64,000 nt of DNA from Clavaria fumosa (GCA_951802425.1 OX637800.1:2976001-3040000), one strand, 5' to 3'. Counted from the first letter of the stretch, positions 10,900 to 22,260 are shown. Notes: generated from the letters alone by a model not told the origin. A program made the numbers and translations.

Positions 10900-13800
10900 G
10901 TGTATCCGGACTCCCGCTTTCTAGTCCTGCAAAATTCCTTCACCTGACGCAGTTGACCTCCAACTCCTTAGTGAACAAGAGGCCAACACCCCATTTCCAC
11001 AACTCCGAGTGAATCGCCAATTCCCGACATCACTATCCTGACCAGCCGAGAATACTCCGCTGCCCCGCTAAAACTCGCAGATGCAATCCATGCCACTACA
11101 AAGTCCACCAGACCAAGTCCCGGCATAATCGCGAGTTAGGGAACCCGAACCCCTTCAATGGATCCGACCTCCGAGAAACTCCGAAATTCCGAAAAATTCT
11201 CAAGTCGATATTTTTTGACTTATGAGCTCTGCTTCGGCGCATTTGCCATTTCCACCCTGTCTGATCTTTTGTCAATAACCTCTGCCCATCTCCGTGTAGT
11301 TCAGTCTCCGTAGTCCCCAAACTCCGACTGACCCTGGACATCGCACTTGTGCGTCCGGAAAACACCAATCTGACCAAATCCGACCTCTCCGACTCTGCCC
11401 CGTCAAATCCCGGCAATTCCCGATGGATTGCTTTTACATCCGTCAAAATCCGTTCCCATCTCCCACCTACTCCCCGACCTCAGGAATCATTTCCCAAGAT
11501 CTCCTCATCACTCCGATCGACTCAACCTCCTCCGCAGTCCCAGGATATTACTGACTCACCTGCCAGAACCCGTTGGTTCATTGGGTCAGAGACAGTGCCA
11601 ATTTCCGGACTACCGGACACAAAGGAAAGTCGCATTATCCGAACCCGGGAACTCAAAACTCCCAAACTCCGGATCACTGCACCGGACACTTAATCCTCAA
11701 AATGCAGTAAACCACTCCGTGATCACCGAACTTCGGAGATCAAAATCCTTTTGTTCCGGACTTAGCCCCAGGATGAAACCTCCATCCGGTTCCATCCCCC
11801 GGAACCTGCGGACCTCTCCGGCATAATTCCGGAAGTCCGCAACCCCACCGACGTGCCCACCAAGTCAAGTGTTGACTGACACATCGGCTCCGTTCGACCA
11901 CAAGGTCAATACTGGAAGCAGGAAAAGAGACTGCAACATGGCACAATCAACTCCTGCTCCCGCCCGGAACTCCAAGTCTTTCCAAGATCCCATTACCTCC
12001 GAATCCGGTTTATCCACCATCCGTCCGACCAACTCCGCATATGGAGTATCTGTCCCCCCCTTGTCTGCATCAAGACGGTTGTCTCCGCTTCGGCGAAGAA
12101 CTCCTGGGTTGTTAATCCAAACCACCCGGAAACCGCAAACCAATTCCGCAACACCCGGAATTCCTTAAGGCGTCCCCGGAAGTGTGAAGATCTTTTATGG
12201 AAATTGATCTCTGGCTCGCCATCCATTCGTCCGCATCATAGAAGCAACTTATGGAAAATCCGCGCCTCAGACCTGCTCGATTGGCTTATGCCTTTCCGCC
12301 TGACTAGTGCCATTTCGGCATTTCAACACTCCGACACCCCGCCAAATCCGAACTTCCTCCAACGGATCTCCAACATCTCCGAATATTGTCCGACACCTCC
12401 GATTCCATGCACTTGTGTGCACCCTGGGGAAACTCCTTCCGCGACCAAGGAAGTTGAATACCCTGGACCCCCGACCCCACCCGGAAGGCTGCCATGGTCC
12501 TAGGAAACAGTTTCGTCACCCAGGACTGGCCTGAAGCACCGCAAGGCTAAGGAAAGTACTTACTCCAAAGCTGCGCAAACCCTGTCCGGAGAATTATTCT
12601 CCGCAAATCCGATTCTCCGACTCCGTGGTATAGCAAACCTGAACTAGGCGATATCCCTCACCCGGAAACTCCCCGCAAAATGTCTCGAGCATTCGAGACG
12701 TTGAAAGTTCAATGCTTACTACACTTTCCATCCTGGTGACTGTCATTTCCAATGGTCGCCACGATTTTCCGCGATCTCCACATCCGGAAAATCGTTTCCG
12801 GTCGTACTCCACTCCCAGACTTTCTATTCCAGCATAGTCAAACTACTCACGAGGAACTCCTGACAGTTGTTCAAAATCCTCAGTCTTTGCGCCTCGAAGG
12901 ATTTGTTATTCCAGCTTAGGCATTCACTGACTACAAGAAACCCGAACAGGCAGGAACTACTTGGACTTTGACTGCGTCAAGTCCGGCAACCGGAGTTCTT
13001 TTCCAACCCTATTCCGCCCCCAACCTGGTAATCCGATCCTGCTCCAGAATCCGAAACCCGAAACTCCGAATCGATGGGACCTCTGCCCTAAGAGGGGGAG
13101 AGTGGCTATGCCATTCTAGGCTTTGAAGCAATTTCCGACCCACACCTTTGGCAAAAACACTCGAAATCCTCCTCCGGGCATCGTACCTCATAAACTCCGG
13201 AACCCAACCCAAAACCCGAACGCTTGCATGAGCAAAATCTGACTGCTAGTCGCGAACCCGCAAATCACTGCAGGCCCCGCACAAGCGAAATCCGACTGTC
13301 CGGACTTTATCCCGGACCCCTCCGACTGGACACCCGGACTTATACTCCAAATGTCCTACCATCTGACCAAGTCCTACAGTCCTGACATGACCGCCCATCG
13401 CTGGTCAATGCGGACTTACCCGGAAATCCGACCCACCCGGGTTATGCGTGGCCCGACCATCCGAAAGTTCCGCAAACTCCTGCACGAACTGCTGAAATCA
13501 AGTCCTTTGGCTTAGGCCTAATGACTCCTCCACAACATCTGACCTCGGAGAAATCACGGAGATCAATCTCCGTACATATTTCACCAAACCATCCGAACCC
13601 GGTTGCAAGCCAGGGATTGTTATCTCAATACGCGACACAGCCACCTGAGGAGTTGACTTTGTCACTCAAGTCCTTACAGACATGGGATTCCGACACATGT
13701 AATATCCGACCCCAAATCCGAAATCTGTCCGCCACTGGAATTTGCGAATTAGCAATACTCCGAGCCCCGGAATTTCCCCAATCTTCGGGAATAAGAAATT

Positions 13801-14261
13801 CCACCCGAACCTATCTGAACCTGTCTGGCGCTGCTTCCCATCTGATTGTCAAGCTGCCAAAACACAAATCCGACCCCCGAAATCCGAACCCAGACATTCG
13901 TCCATCCGACCCTCGGAGCAACTTAGCGAAGCAATGCTATGACCTCCGAAGTGCCATCCCAAGGAACAAGTTTCATTCGTATTCCGACTTCCGGCACAAA
14001 CTCCGAGACCAAAATCCAGTACTACTCCTAAGCCAACTTTTCCCCAAAACCCGAACTCCAAAATCCAAGTCACTGAAATTGTTTGACTCGCAGGTTTTGA
14101 AGTCCAACTCCTGCATAGGAACTGGTTGCAGATTTTTATCCTGCGTATCCGACACCACCCGGAACTTACTCCGATCTCCGGCTTTCCCGTGCACAACTTA
14201 ATTCACACAAGTCCGAGTGCAGAAGCAAAGTACATTAAAATCAGAAAAAGAAACTATGTAC
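10900..14261 (+). other. non-coding internal region of element D
   Basis: About 3.4 kb with no protein-like frame and no reverse transcriptase, RNase H or integrase motif on either strand. The sequence is saturated with the words CTCCG, TCCGAA and CCGGA, spaced irregularly, and remains CpG-rich. Such long non-coding cores are typical of LARD-type non-autonomous elements. Confidence 0.65.
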
Positions 14262-15489
14262 TTACACTGGCAACTTTTCGTTGCCCGCAGTTGCTTTGCC
14301 CGCCGGAGCCAGCCCCGGCTCCGCTCCCTTCTCTGCTTCCGTTGCCACGGACTTCGCCCCTCCCGGCCACGACCCTGTCTTCTTCTTCGGGCTCGCTTCC
14401 GCCTTCCGCCCGATCCCCGGACCCGCTTTCCCCTCCGCTCCTGTCTCCGGCTCCGCATCCGGCATTTCCGGATCTTTCTCCAGCTCTGGGAGCTCGATCC
14501 CGGCCTTCGCAAGGCGCTCACGGATGTTGTCCTCCACATTCCCTTCGATGCGACGGACAATCTTCTCCCACTGCTGCGACATCTGTTCCCGGTTCAAGGC
14601 CCGGCCTAAAGCCTGAGCTCCGGCCGCCGCCATTTCCATCCTCAGGTCTTCCGACGTCTCCTCGACGGCGGATCGAATGGCCCGTAACTCCCACACGAGC
14701 CATTGAACTGCCTGCGGGACCGTAGCTCCTGCAGGCATATCAGCCGGCATCGGCCCCGCCACCCGTTGTTTTTTCCGTGCTGGCGCCTCCACCTCCGTCT
14801 CCACCGCCTCGTCCGATTCCGGACTTGCGGCTCGCTTCTCCACCCGCTTCCCCGCTTTCTTCCCCCGTTCCGGCTCCCCTGGCCAATTGCACACTATGTG
14901 CTTTTCGCAACATTCGTCGCAGCTCTTGACCCGACCAGGTCCGGTACGCTGGCACAGCTGCCGGAAATTCGTTAGCCCGGTCCCCGAAATCCCGCACTCC
15001 GAATTCCCGAAACCCGGAAATCCGACTCACCAAGCCCTTTTTAGCGCACTGCAGGCACGCCTCGTCTGTGGCCTGCTGGGCTGCCTCGACCTTTTCCGCC
15101 CGTTTCCGGGCCTCCCGCTCCGCCCGCTCCGTCACCGTCTGCGACGACTCCGCCTCCTGCTGCAAGGCCACTGCCTCCGCAGCAGTTCCTCCGACCCTCT
15201 TAACCGTTGGCCTCGCAGCCACAATTTCCTCCCGTCGGGCCCGAGCCCGCTCCCCCGATCCCGCCTCCTTCCGCTCCCGCTCCTCCGCCTTCCGTACTCG
15301 CTCCTCCGCCTCTCTCCGAATACGCTCCGCTTCCTCCGCCTCTCTCCGAATACGCTCTGCTTCCTCCGCCTCCTGCCTTTTCCACTCCTCTGCCTCTTTC
15401 GCCTTCCGTGTCCGCTCCGCCTCCAACGCCGCCATCTCCGCCCGCAACTTCTCAATTTTTATTTCATAGTTGTCTCCGTTGTCTGCCAT
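14262..15489 (-). CDS. antisense accessory protein of element D (coiled coil plus two CX2CX6C motifs), two exons
   Basis: Runs opposite to the element and sits just before its 3' LTR. Exon 1 is 15,489-15,031 (ATG start, 153 codons) with donor GTGAGT. A 73-bp intron ends in GGCAG. Exon 2 is 14,957-14,262. Both junctions are phase 0, giving about 384 residues. Residues about 10-130 form a highly charged Glu/Arg/Ala coiled coil with a repeated EEAERIRREA unit. Then come CLQCAKKGLLC and CDECCEKHIVCNW, two CX2CX6C units reminiscent of half Zn2Cys6 clusters, an acidic/basic stretch with a KK-rich possible nuclear signal, and a second helical region. The homologue in element C (23,218-24,327) has the same order and the same first intron position, although the sequences have diverged. 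There is no premature stop. The molecular role is unknown. DNA or RNA binding is a guess from the Cys motifs. Confidence 0.75.
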
Positions 15490-15686
15490 GCCTGATGGTG
15501 GTGGTTCAGGTTTAAGGAGAAAAACTGGACTTAGGGCATGAGCCCGGACTTATATATCCGGGCTCGGAGATTCAAACTCTGCCCGAAATTCCCGATCCGA
15601 CACTCTGCGGAATACTCTGACCCCATCACAACCCGATCTTCTCCAATCTCCCGGCTCCAATCTAGAGGTCTCAAGGGTTCGACCTT

Positions 15687-15699
15687 AAAGGGGAGGCAC
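15687..15699 (+). promoter_or_regulatory. polypurine tract of element D
   Basis: TTAAAGGGGAGGCAC directly precedes the 3' LTR start TGTCACG. This fixes the plus orientation of D independently of its antisense gene. Confidence 0.7.
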
Positions 15700-15937
15700 T
15701 GTCACGTCCGTGCCGCTCCCTTCCGGTCCGGACCGGAAACACGATCTCCGGTCCCGGACTTGCTATCTCCGGCCCCCGACTTCCAAACCTCCGATCTCCG
15801 GATCCGACCTCCGATCTCCGGACCTGGACCTCCAAACTCCCACTCTGGTGCCTCAGCATCTGAGGGTACCTGCCCCGCATGTGGGGCAGGCACCAAACCC
15901 ACATCCGGGGATAGTTCCCCAAGAGGCTGTCCCGATC
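15700..15937 (+). repeat. 3' LTR of element D, first part
   Basis: Matches the first 238 bases of the 5' LTR with about five differences. It stops at CCCGATC, exactly where the TGTCACAG end of element B begins. The remainder is at 33,003-33,480. Confidence 0.88.
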
Positions 15938-16541
15938 TGTCACAGTCGATCCTAAATCTGGAGCTCAAAGGTCGCAGTGAGGTCACGACAAGGTTGCGAG
16001 AGTCACGTGGATAGCTGACGTAAAGGCTCAATGAGGAGGTAGAAAGAGGCGATTTCTAGAGAATATCAAAGTCTAGAGAATACATGCTAAGTGCCTACTC
16101 GTATATATACTGGAGTCCGCGACCATAGGAACGATATTAGTACAAGGTAGTAAGGGAAGACATACAACGGGAGCGACGGTAGGGAGGAAATGAAAGTGTC
16201 CGGGCAACAATCGCGAAGTCGTCATGGTCCCAAGAAGGGAAGCGTCGGTCGGCGGGGGAACGGGATAGTGGTATAAGGGTGCCAGGGGAACAGGAAGTCG
16301 TCGTGGGAAGGAGACGGGGATGCCAAGGGGACGGGATAGCAGTAAAGGTGGGGCGCAGGAGAGAACAAGGTCGCGTTGGGGATGGTCGCTTGATGGGCAA
16401 TGTCAGGTGTCAGCTCGTTGACAGGGTGATGGCATCCCGCTTGATGTGCCATCACATATTTGGGCCGTACTGTCGGAGGTGGTCACGTGAGTTCTCGTGA
16501 CTTACTGATCATGTGACAGGTCACGTGATGTCGCCGCAACA
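15938..16541 (-). repeat. 3' LTR of element B
   Basis: Begins TGTCACAGTCG and ends CGCCGCAACA. It contains CGTATATATACTGG near 16,100 (TATA-type) and CACGTG sites at about 16,002, 16,485 and 16,520. Length is about 604 bp. There is only one copy in the window, so the limits rest on the TG/CA ends, the abrupt junction with D at 15,938 and the adjoining purine tract. Confidence 0.8.
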
Positions 16542-16556
16542 TATTCCCCTTCCTAA
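16542..16556 (-). promoter_or_regulatory. polypurine tract of element B
   Basis: The minus strand reads TTAGGAAGGGGAATA immediately before the LTR end TGTTGCGG. It overlaps the pol stop. Confidence 0.7.
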
Positions 16557-19500
16557 GATTTGTTCTCCTGAACAAACTCCACAATGGCCTCCTTCGCATG
16601 TGTGAGGTTCTCCGGGGGCTCCCAAGTATTCTCTTCGGGCGGATAGCCAACCCAGCTCACCAGGTACTGGACCTTCCCCCTCCTCTTCCTCTTGGCTAGG
16701 ACTCGTTCGACATCATACTGCTCACCTCCCTCTACGAGCTCAGATGGTGGTCGGACAGAAGATGGGTCTCCTCGGAAGGGCTTGAGCAAGGTCTCATTGA
16801 AGACCGGATGGATCCGCCAGCTCGGAGGAAGGGTGAGGCGATAGGCCGAGGTTCCTACCTTCTCCTCCACTGGGAAGGGGCCGACAAACTTAGGCCCAAG
16901 CTTCTTGGAGGGGAGTTTGAGGGGGAGGTTCCACGAGTCTAAATACACCAGGCCACCTTTCCTATAGATCTCCGGCTCCCGTGAGTGGTCGTCGTAAGTT
17001 GTGGAGTCGGTTGCTTGTCCCTTTCGCGAGACGTCTCGGAGGCGGTCACGGGCAGTGGAAATCCGTGCGAGGAACTCGTCGGCGGTGGGTATATCGAAGC
17101 TGGCGGGGAAATCGGGGATTGGGGCAGGGTCAAAACTGTGGAGAGCAAAAAAGGGGGTGATATCTGAGTTGCGGATGGGTCGCGAGTTGAGAGCGAACTG
17201 GGCGAGGGGGAGTACGGCGGCCCAATTGGCCTGGTCTTCCTTGGTCAGTGCGCGAAGAACTACTTCTACCTCCTGATTGGCCCTCTCTACTTGCCCATCT
17301 GTCTGCGGGTGGTAGGCAGTGGAGGCAGCGGACTTGATGCCTAGTTTGTCGTAGACCTCGCGCATGAACTTGGAGATAAATTGGCCCCCTCGGTCAGACA
17401 CTACCTTCTCCGGAAGTCCGTAGTAGGCGTAGATCTTCTCGAGGAGGATTGAGGCCGCTCCTTCTGATGTGAGTTCTTTTACAGTCGGGGCGAGGACAAT
17501 GGTCTTGGTTAGGTAGTCTTTGATCACCAAGATCATGTCGTAACCCGCGGATTCCGAGACAGGGCCGATCAAGTCCCAACCAATGACTTGCCAAGGTCGC
17601 GAGGGGATTGGGAGAGGGTGGAGGGGGGCCGGCTTTCGTCCACGTCGGGGTTTGATCCTCGGGCAGACATCGCAGGCGATGACGTAGGTGCGGGTGTCCT
17701 TCTTAAGTGTGGGCCAGTACCAGTACTTTGCGATCGCAACCTGGGTTTTGGAGATCCCCGGGTGTACGGTGGTTCGAGCCGAGTGATGGAGGTCGAGGAT
17801 GTCTCTCACGAGTGATGCCGGGACCCAGAGTTTCTCGTGTACCCGGAAGTATCCTTCCTTATCCTTCTCCGCTTCTTCTGGAGGGGTCCCCAGGGCCTGC
17901 TCGATCCTCAGCTTCTCCATTAGAGACAGGGTTTCGTTGACCCGGAAGAAGTGGTCTGGTAACAGAACTTGGGCAGGGCGGGGAGGTTGGTCGTCGTAGT
18001 CGGGGTGTTGGGAAAGAGCATCAGCAGCGGCGTTCGACTTTCCGGAGCGAGGAACGATCTTGAAACGGAAGAGGGACAGGAACTGTCTCCATCGGTTCTG
18101 GCGTCCATTGAGCGGGTTCGGCTTCCGGAAATACGAAAGGTTTTTATGGTCCGTATGGACCTCGAAATCCTGACCGAGGAGGTAGTGTTGCCATTCCTCA
18201 AGTGCTCTTATCACCGCGAGGAGTTCCAAGTCATAGACGTCATAATTTAGCTGGGCGTCCCGGAGCTTTGTCGATAGGCAGTCCACCATTCTCCACACTC
18301 CGTCCTGCTGCTGGTACAGGATAGCCGAAGTTGCGATCTCGCTGGCGTCCGTCTCGATCTTCCATGGCATTCCATCCTGTGGGATCGCGACCTGGACCGA
18401 ATTCCTGATTGCGTCCTGGATGTCGTAGAACGACTTTAGCGCGGCGTCTGTTAAATTAAATTCACCTTTGCCGGTGCAGGCATGGAGAGGGGCGGCAATC
18501 TTGGCATAATTCGGAATGTATCGCCAATAGTAACTTCCGAGGGCCGTGTACCTGCGTGCATCCTTGGCGGATTTCGGAATCGGCCAATTGTCGATAGCCG
18601 AACATCTCTTCTCACTCTTCTCGATAGTTCCCTGTCAGATCTTGTTTCCGAGGAAAGTCACCTCCGTCCGTTTGAATTCGCATTTCGCGGGTTTGACGGT
18701 CAGGTGATTCTCTTGGAGAACTTGGAAAACACGCGCAGTAAGGTTGCGAAGTTCTTCATGGGTGTCGGAACAGATGAGGATGTCGTCAATATATACAAAG
18801 ACCTGACCGGTGGCCACCAAATCCTTCAGGATACTGTCCATGAAACCCTGAAAGATTGCGGGGGCGTTAGTCACTCCAAAAGGCATGACTCGACAGAGAA
18901 ATTGGCCGTATTCGCATATGAACGCCAACAGCTTCTCACTCTCCTTCGACGCCCGGATATTGTTGAATCCAATCCGGATGTTGATTTTTGAATAATACCA
19001 GAACTTCTGCAGGCAATCGTAGATGTTCCGGATGAGAGGGAGAGGGTAGGCGTTCTTGATCGTGACTTCGTTTAGCCGTTTGTAGTCGACCACAGGCCGG
19101 AGCTTATCTCCTTCGTTCTTGAAAAAGAGAGGGCTAGCCCAGGGCGATTGACCTGGATAAATTCGTCCAGTCGCGAGGTTCTCATCTAGCCACTTCCGGA
19201 GCTCTGCGCGGTAGGCCTTGGGTGTTGGGTAAATCTGGGACCGGTATGGACGGGCATCGTTCCCTAGCTGGATGTCGATATTGACTCTGGGATGGTGCGG
19301 GGGTAGAACATTGTAGAATTCTTCTCCGAATACTCGCGGGAAGAGAGTTGGCCAGTCGGGGGAGTCGTTCGTGATAACACGGACTGCAGCACTGCAGGGA
19401 AGGTCACGGCAATGTCGAAATTTGAGGGAGCGAGTCCGCCAGTTGATGGTAGGATTGTGCTTCCGGAGCCAATCATCGCCTAGCACAAGGTCGAAGTCGG

Positions 19501-19903
19501 GGTAGTCGCCCAGGTAGCACTCGATAATCTCGCGGTGTCCAAGACCAAATTCGACTGCGACCTTGGTGAAATGTGTGATAGGTCCTCGCGAGTTCGCGGT
19601 ACCGTCTGCATTCCTGGTAATCATCGGGGATGGGAGTCATTCCATGGGGAAGCGGTTTCGATTGGCGAAACTGTAGTCCATGACCGAGGTTGTACTGCCG
19701 CTGTCGATAAGTACTTTCCCATGCACGGCTCTACTTGGGAAGGCAGGGGGGGAGATTCGAACTCTGAATTCGAGTTGGGCTGTTTCTTGGCGGCCCACTA
19801 TTTTCGTCATCCTTAGAAGCAGTTTGGGAGACGAATCAGAGACTGGCATTGTCGCGGTACTAGTACAGGGGGGGGACTTAGGCAGGGAAGCTGCTTCTTT
19901 CAT
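16553..19903 (-). pseudogene. element B Pol polyprotein with two in-frame TGA codons
   Basis: A single frame from the ATG at 19,903 to 16,553, interrupted only at 19,637-19,639 and 18,635-18,637, both TGA. Order: protease with LIDSGSTTS just before the first stop; reverse transcriptase with YIDDILI (about 18,785-18,805); second stop just after FLGNKI; RNase H with ETDAS and YDVYDLELLA; integrase HHCC zinc domain (DVCPRIKP); core WDLIGP, SDRGGQF and QTDGQVERANQ (D, D, E); chromodomain with SWVGYPPEENTWEP at the C-terminus. RT also has substitutions at normally constant places (KINIRIGFNNIR where KIDLR.AYN is usual), suggesting decay. CGA explains each TGA by one C-to-T change. The frame begins in the overlap GAATGA with the gag stop. 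Confidence 0.88.
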
Positions 19904-20784
19904 TCCTCGCCTGCGGGAAAATCCGCCTTCGCCTCTTTCAGCACCCCGAGTTCCTTATCCTTCACCTCAATAGTGTCATGGAGCTGGGCCACCAGGGCCT
20001 CTAGCTCATCGGCGGTTGTGGTCGAGGTGTCGTTGGCCCAGACGTCGATCCGGGGAACTCGGGGGGGTTTACGAGGGAGCGGGCAGTTGCGCGCGAGGTG
20101 GCCGGGCTGCTGGCAATTGTAGCAATTGCCGCGTGACAGAATCCGGTCGACCTGCATCGCGTTTGGGTTGTGTTGTGGGGGCGCAGAAGGTCGCGGGGCC
20201 GGGCGATCGGGTGGTTTGGCGTAGACGATCTGCTGGGCGGGGCGCATAGCGTCGCGACGTTCGAGCATCAAGTCGATGGCGAGGGCCTTCCTCTTCCAGG
20301 CGGAATAGTTGGGTGGAAGGGCGGCAGCGGCATAGATGCGATCGGTGATGTTGTAATTGAGGGCGGGCTCGAGGAGGGTGATGAGGAGGTCTCCGTGGGT
20401 TTGCTCAGAGAGTTCGGCCTTCGCGATTAGCTGGTCGAACTCTGTCAAGAACTCTTTTACCGGGCGTTTACCTTGCTTAAGCTTCCCAAGCTTAAGGTAG
20501 GCGTTCTCCTTCTCTACCAAGTCCGAAAACTCGGCATCCATGCTTCCTCTGAAGACCACCCAGGTAGGACACGAGGCGGGGGCTGCTACTATTTTCTTGA
20601 CCACGGAGTTGGCCCAATCTCCGGCGTAGCCTCCGCGCATCTGGTTCAGGGCAAATAAAATTCGTTTTAGGTCCGTGTTGAACCTATCTGGCTTGGCGAG
20701 GAAGAAGACATTGAGCTGCCGGACAAAAGTCCGGTAGGCAATGCTGCTTCCATCGAAGGGGGCGATAGTGAATCCACTAGACAT
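19900..20784 (-). CDS. element B Gag
   Basis: An intact frame of 294 codons from the ATG at 20,784 (MSSGFTIAPFDGSS). The N-terminal capsid-like region has the APFDG motif also found in element A Gag and a KLGKLKQGKRPVKEFLTEFD segment. One zinc knuckle CYNCQQPGHLARNC (CX2CX4HX4C, about 20,080-20,130) follows a Pro-rich linker. Its ATG overlaps the end of the upstream ORF (GATGTCTAG), and its stop TGA overlaps the pol ATG (GAATGA). This makes two very short overlaps suited to termination-reinitiation. The frame is also open upstream to 21,000, so a longer product by readthrough of frames cannot be excluded. Confidence 0.85.
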   Translation of the reverse strand: MSSGFTIAPFDGSSIAYRTFVRQLNVFFLAKPDRFNTDLKRILFALNQMRGGYAGDWANSVVKKIVAAPASCPTWVVFRGSMDAEFSDLVEKENAYLKLGKLKQGKRPVKEFLTEFDQLIAKAELSEQTHGDLLITLLEPALNYNITDRIYAAAALPPNYSAWKRKALAIDLMLERRDAMRPAQQIVYAKPPDRPAPRPSAPPQHNPNAMQVDRILSRGNCYNCQQPGHLARNCPLPRKPPRVPRIDVWANDTSTTTADELEALVAQLHDTIEVKDKELGVLKEAKADFPAGEE

Positions 20785-21340
20785 CGTATCCGCAGAGTTC
20801 CTCGTCGATGTCCGGGAGTTCCGTTGAGTCGGAGGTGAAGGAGACGGAGGAGACTGAGGAGGGGGAGAGGGTGTCCGAGGTGACGGGGGATTGAGTCGAA
20901 CGGGGAGGGCAAGGTTTGTGGGTGGTGGCGAGGGTGCTCTGCTGGCTGAGGGTGTCCTGAAGACTTCTTCGGATATCTGAAGCAGGCCGAGGCCAGGCAC
21001 TAGGATATGCTCGGGGGTTGATGGGCGCCCAAGAGGCGAGTCGGGGCGGGTTTCGGCTGGTGTCGATGACGAGCCAAGCGTTGGCTGTGCATGCTCGTAG
21101 GAAACGCTCGGGGGCAGGTTCGGGCTCGGGGGCGTCGGTCTGAACCAAGGCGGTGGTGTAGGTAGGGGGTCGTGGGGTAGGAGCGGGCGAGGGCGTTCTC
21201 AGCAGGGACTCGACATTTTCAATGTCCTCAATCGTCAGGCCTTCGGTAGCCTGACGGAATATCTCTTGGTTAAGGGCAGTGGTAAGTAGCGCGGGAAATT
21301 CTCTGGGGAAGTAGCCTGGGTGGAGGACTTTACACTCGGC
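20777..21340 (-). CDS. upstream ORF of element B (N-terminal Gag-like segment), 5' truncated
   Basis: Frame open from beyond 21,340 to a TAG at 20,777. It encodes FPREFPALLTTAL, then GLTIEDIENVESLLRTPSP, a Pro/Ser-rich stretch and an acidic end (ELPDIDEELCGYDV). The ends are offset by a few bases from the gag ATG. Similar leader ORFs with an acidic helix and Pro-rich linker occur before gag in this kind of element; in A the corresponding segment is fused in frame with gag. Right of about 21,340 the frame continues only through the minisatellite (repeated LAGSNGV units) and is not credible as protein. Confidence 0.5.
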   Translation of the reverse strand, partial: AECKVLHPGYFPREFPALLTTALNQEIFRQATEGLTIEDIENVESLLRTPSPAPTPRPPTYTTALVQTDAPEPEPAPERFLRACTANAWLVIDTSRNPPRLASWAPINPRAYPSAWPRPASDIRRSLQDTLSQQSTLATTHKPCPPRSTQSPVTSDTLSPSSVSSVSFTSDSTELPDIDEELCGYDV

Positions 21341-21795
21341 CACCCATTCTGATGGACTCCACTGGACTCCAATGGAGTCCATTGGAGTCCAACCAGCTCC
21401 ATTGGAGCCAGCAAGGACTCTATTGGAGCCAACAAGGACTCCATTGGAGCCAGCAAGGACTCCATTGGAGCCAGCAAGGACTCCATTGGGGCCAACAAGG
21501 ACTCCATTGGAGCCAGCAAGGACTCTATTGGAGCCAACAAGGAATCTATCGGAGCCAGCAAGGACTCTATCGGAGCCAACAAGGACTCCATTGGAGCCAG
21601 CAAGGACTTTGTCGGACTTGGCCAGGAGTCCAATGGAATTTCTTCCAGTGGACTCCAGTGGACTCCAGTGGACTCCAGCCATGGACTGGAGTCCACTGGA
21701 GTCCATTGGAGCAGTCCCATTGGAGTCCACATGGAGTCCATTGGAGTCCACTGGAGTCCACACGGAGTCCAATGGAGTCCTAACACAGCTGAAGA
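21340..21795. repeat. minisatellite 1, GGAGTCCA/GGAGCCA units
   Basis: Tandem units of about 21 bp (GGAGCCARCAAGGACTCYAT) occupy 21,390-21,610. They are flanked by shorter CTGGAGTCCAYTGGAGTCC units. The repeat is CpG-poor and keeps long frames open on both strands only because the unit length is a multiple of three. Confidence 0.85.
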
Positions 21796-21918
21796 AAATG
21801 TCACCAGCTGGAGTCAAACCCAGATCTTTGTGTCGCTTGGAAATGCAATTACCAGCTATGCCATGCAGCCACAGTTATCTTAGCCAATATAATCCCTATA
21901 GCCCTTGTCCTGAGCTCT

Positions 21919-22260
21919 GTGGAGTCCTTAGGAGTCTGACTGGAGTCCTCAGGAGTCCTCAGGAGTCCTTAGGAGTCTGACTGGAGTCCTCAGGAGTCCT
22001 CAGGAGTCCTTAGGAGTCTGACTGGAGTCCTCAGGAGTCCTCAGGAGTCCTTAGGAGTCTGACTGGAGTCCTCAGGAGTCCTCAGGAGTCCTTAGGAGTC
22101 TGACTGGAGTCCTCAGGAGTCCTCAGGAGTCCTTAGGAGTCTGACTGGAGTCCTCAGGAGTCCTCAGGAGTCCTTAGGAGTCTGACTGGAGTCCTCAGGA
22201 GTCCTCAGGAGTCCTTAGGAGTCTGACTGGAGTCCTCAGGAGTCCTCAGGAGTCCTTAGG
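21919..22260. repeat. minisatellite 2, 41-bp unit
   Basis: About eight near-identical 41-bp units. Each has two GGAGTCCTCA words, one GGAGTCCTTA and one GGAGTCTGACT. The array ends exactly at the element C LTR. It shares the GGAGTCC heptamer with minisatellite 1. Confidence 0.9.

Larger units (their letters stand above)
15938..21340 (-). mobile_element. Ty3/gypsy chromovirus, element B (5' LTR lost)
   Basis: Minus-strand element inserted in the 3' LTR of D. It has a 3' LTR (15,938-16,541), a polypurine tract, pol, gag and an upstream ORF. The 5' LTR expected right of about 21,340 is absent. Instead the sequence passes into a GGAGTCC minisatellite. No target duplication can be checked because that end is missing. 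Pol carries two in-frame TGA codons. The boundary at 21,340 is approximate. Confidence 0.85.

Noticed and set aside
13521..14201. 226-codon plus-strand ORF in element D as gag or pol
   Set aside because: No capsid, zinc-knuckle, protease or RT motif. Ser/Pro/Asn-rich composition reflects the TCCG word bias.
14126..14725. plus-strand ORFs opposite the accessory gene of D
   Set aside because: Shadow of the antisense gene; Pro/Ser/Leu low complexity only.
20777..21817. 346-codon minus-strand frame as one protein
   Set aside because: The N-terminal 155 codons lie in the GGAGTCC minisatellite. Only the part left of about 21,340 resembles a Ty3 leader ORF.
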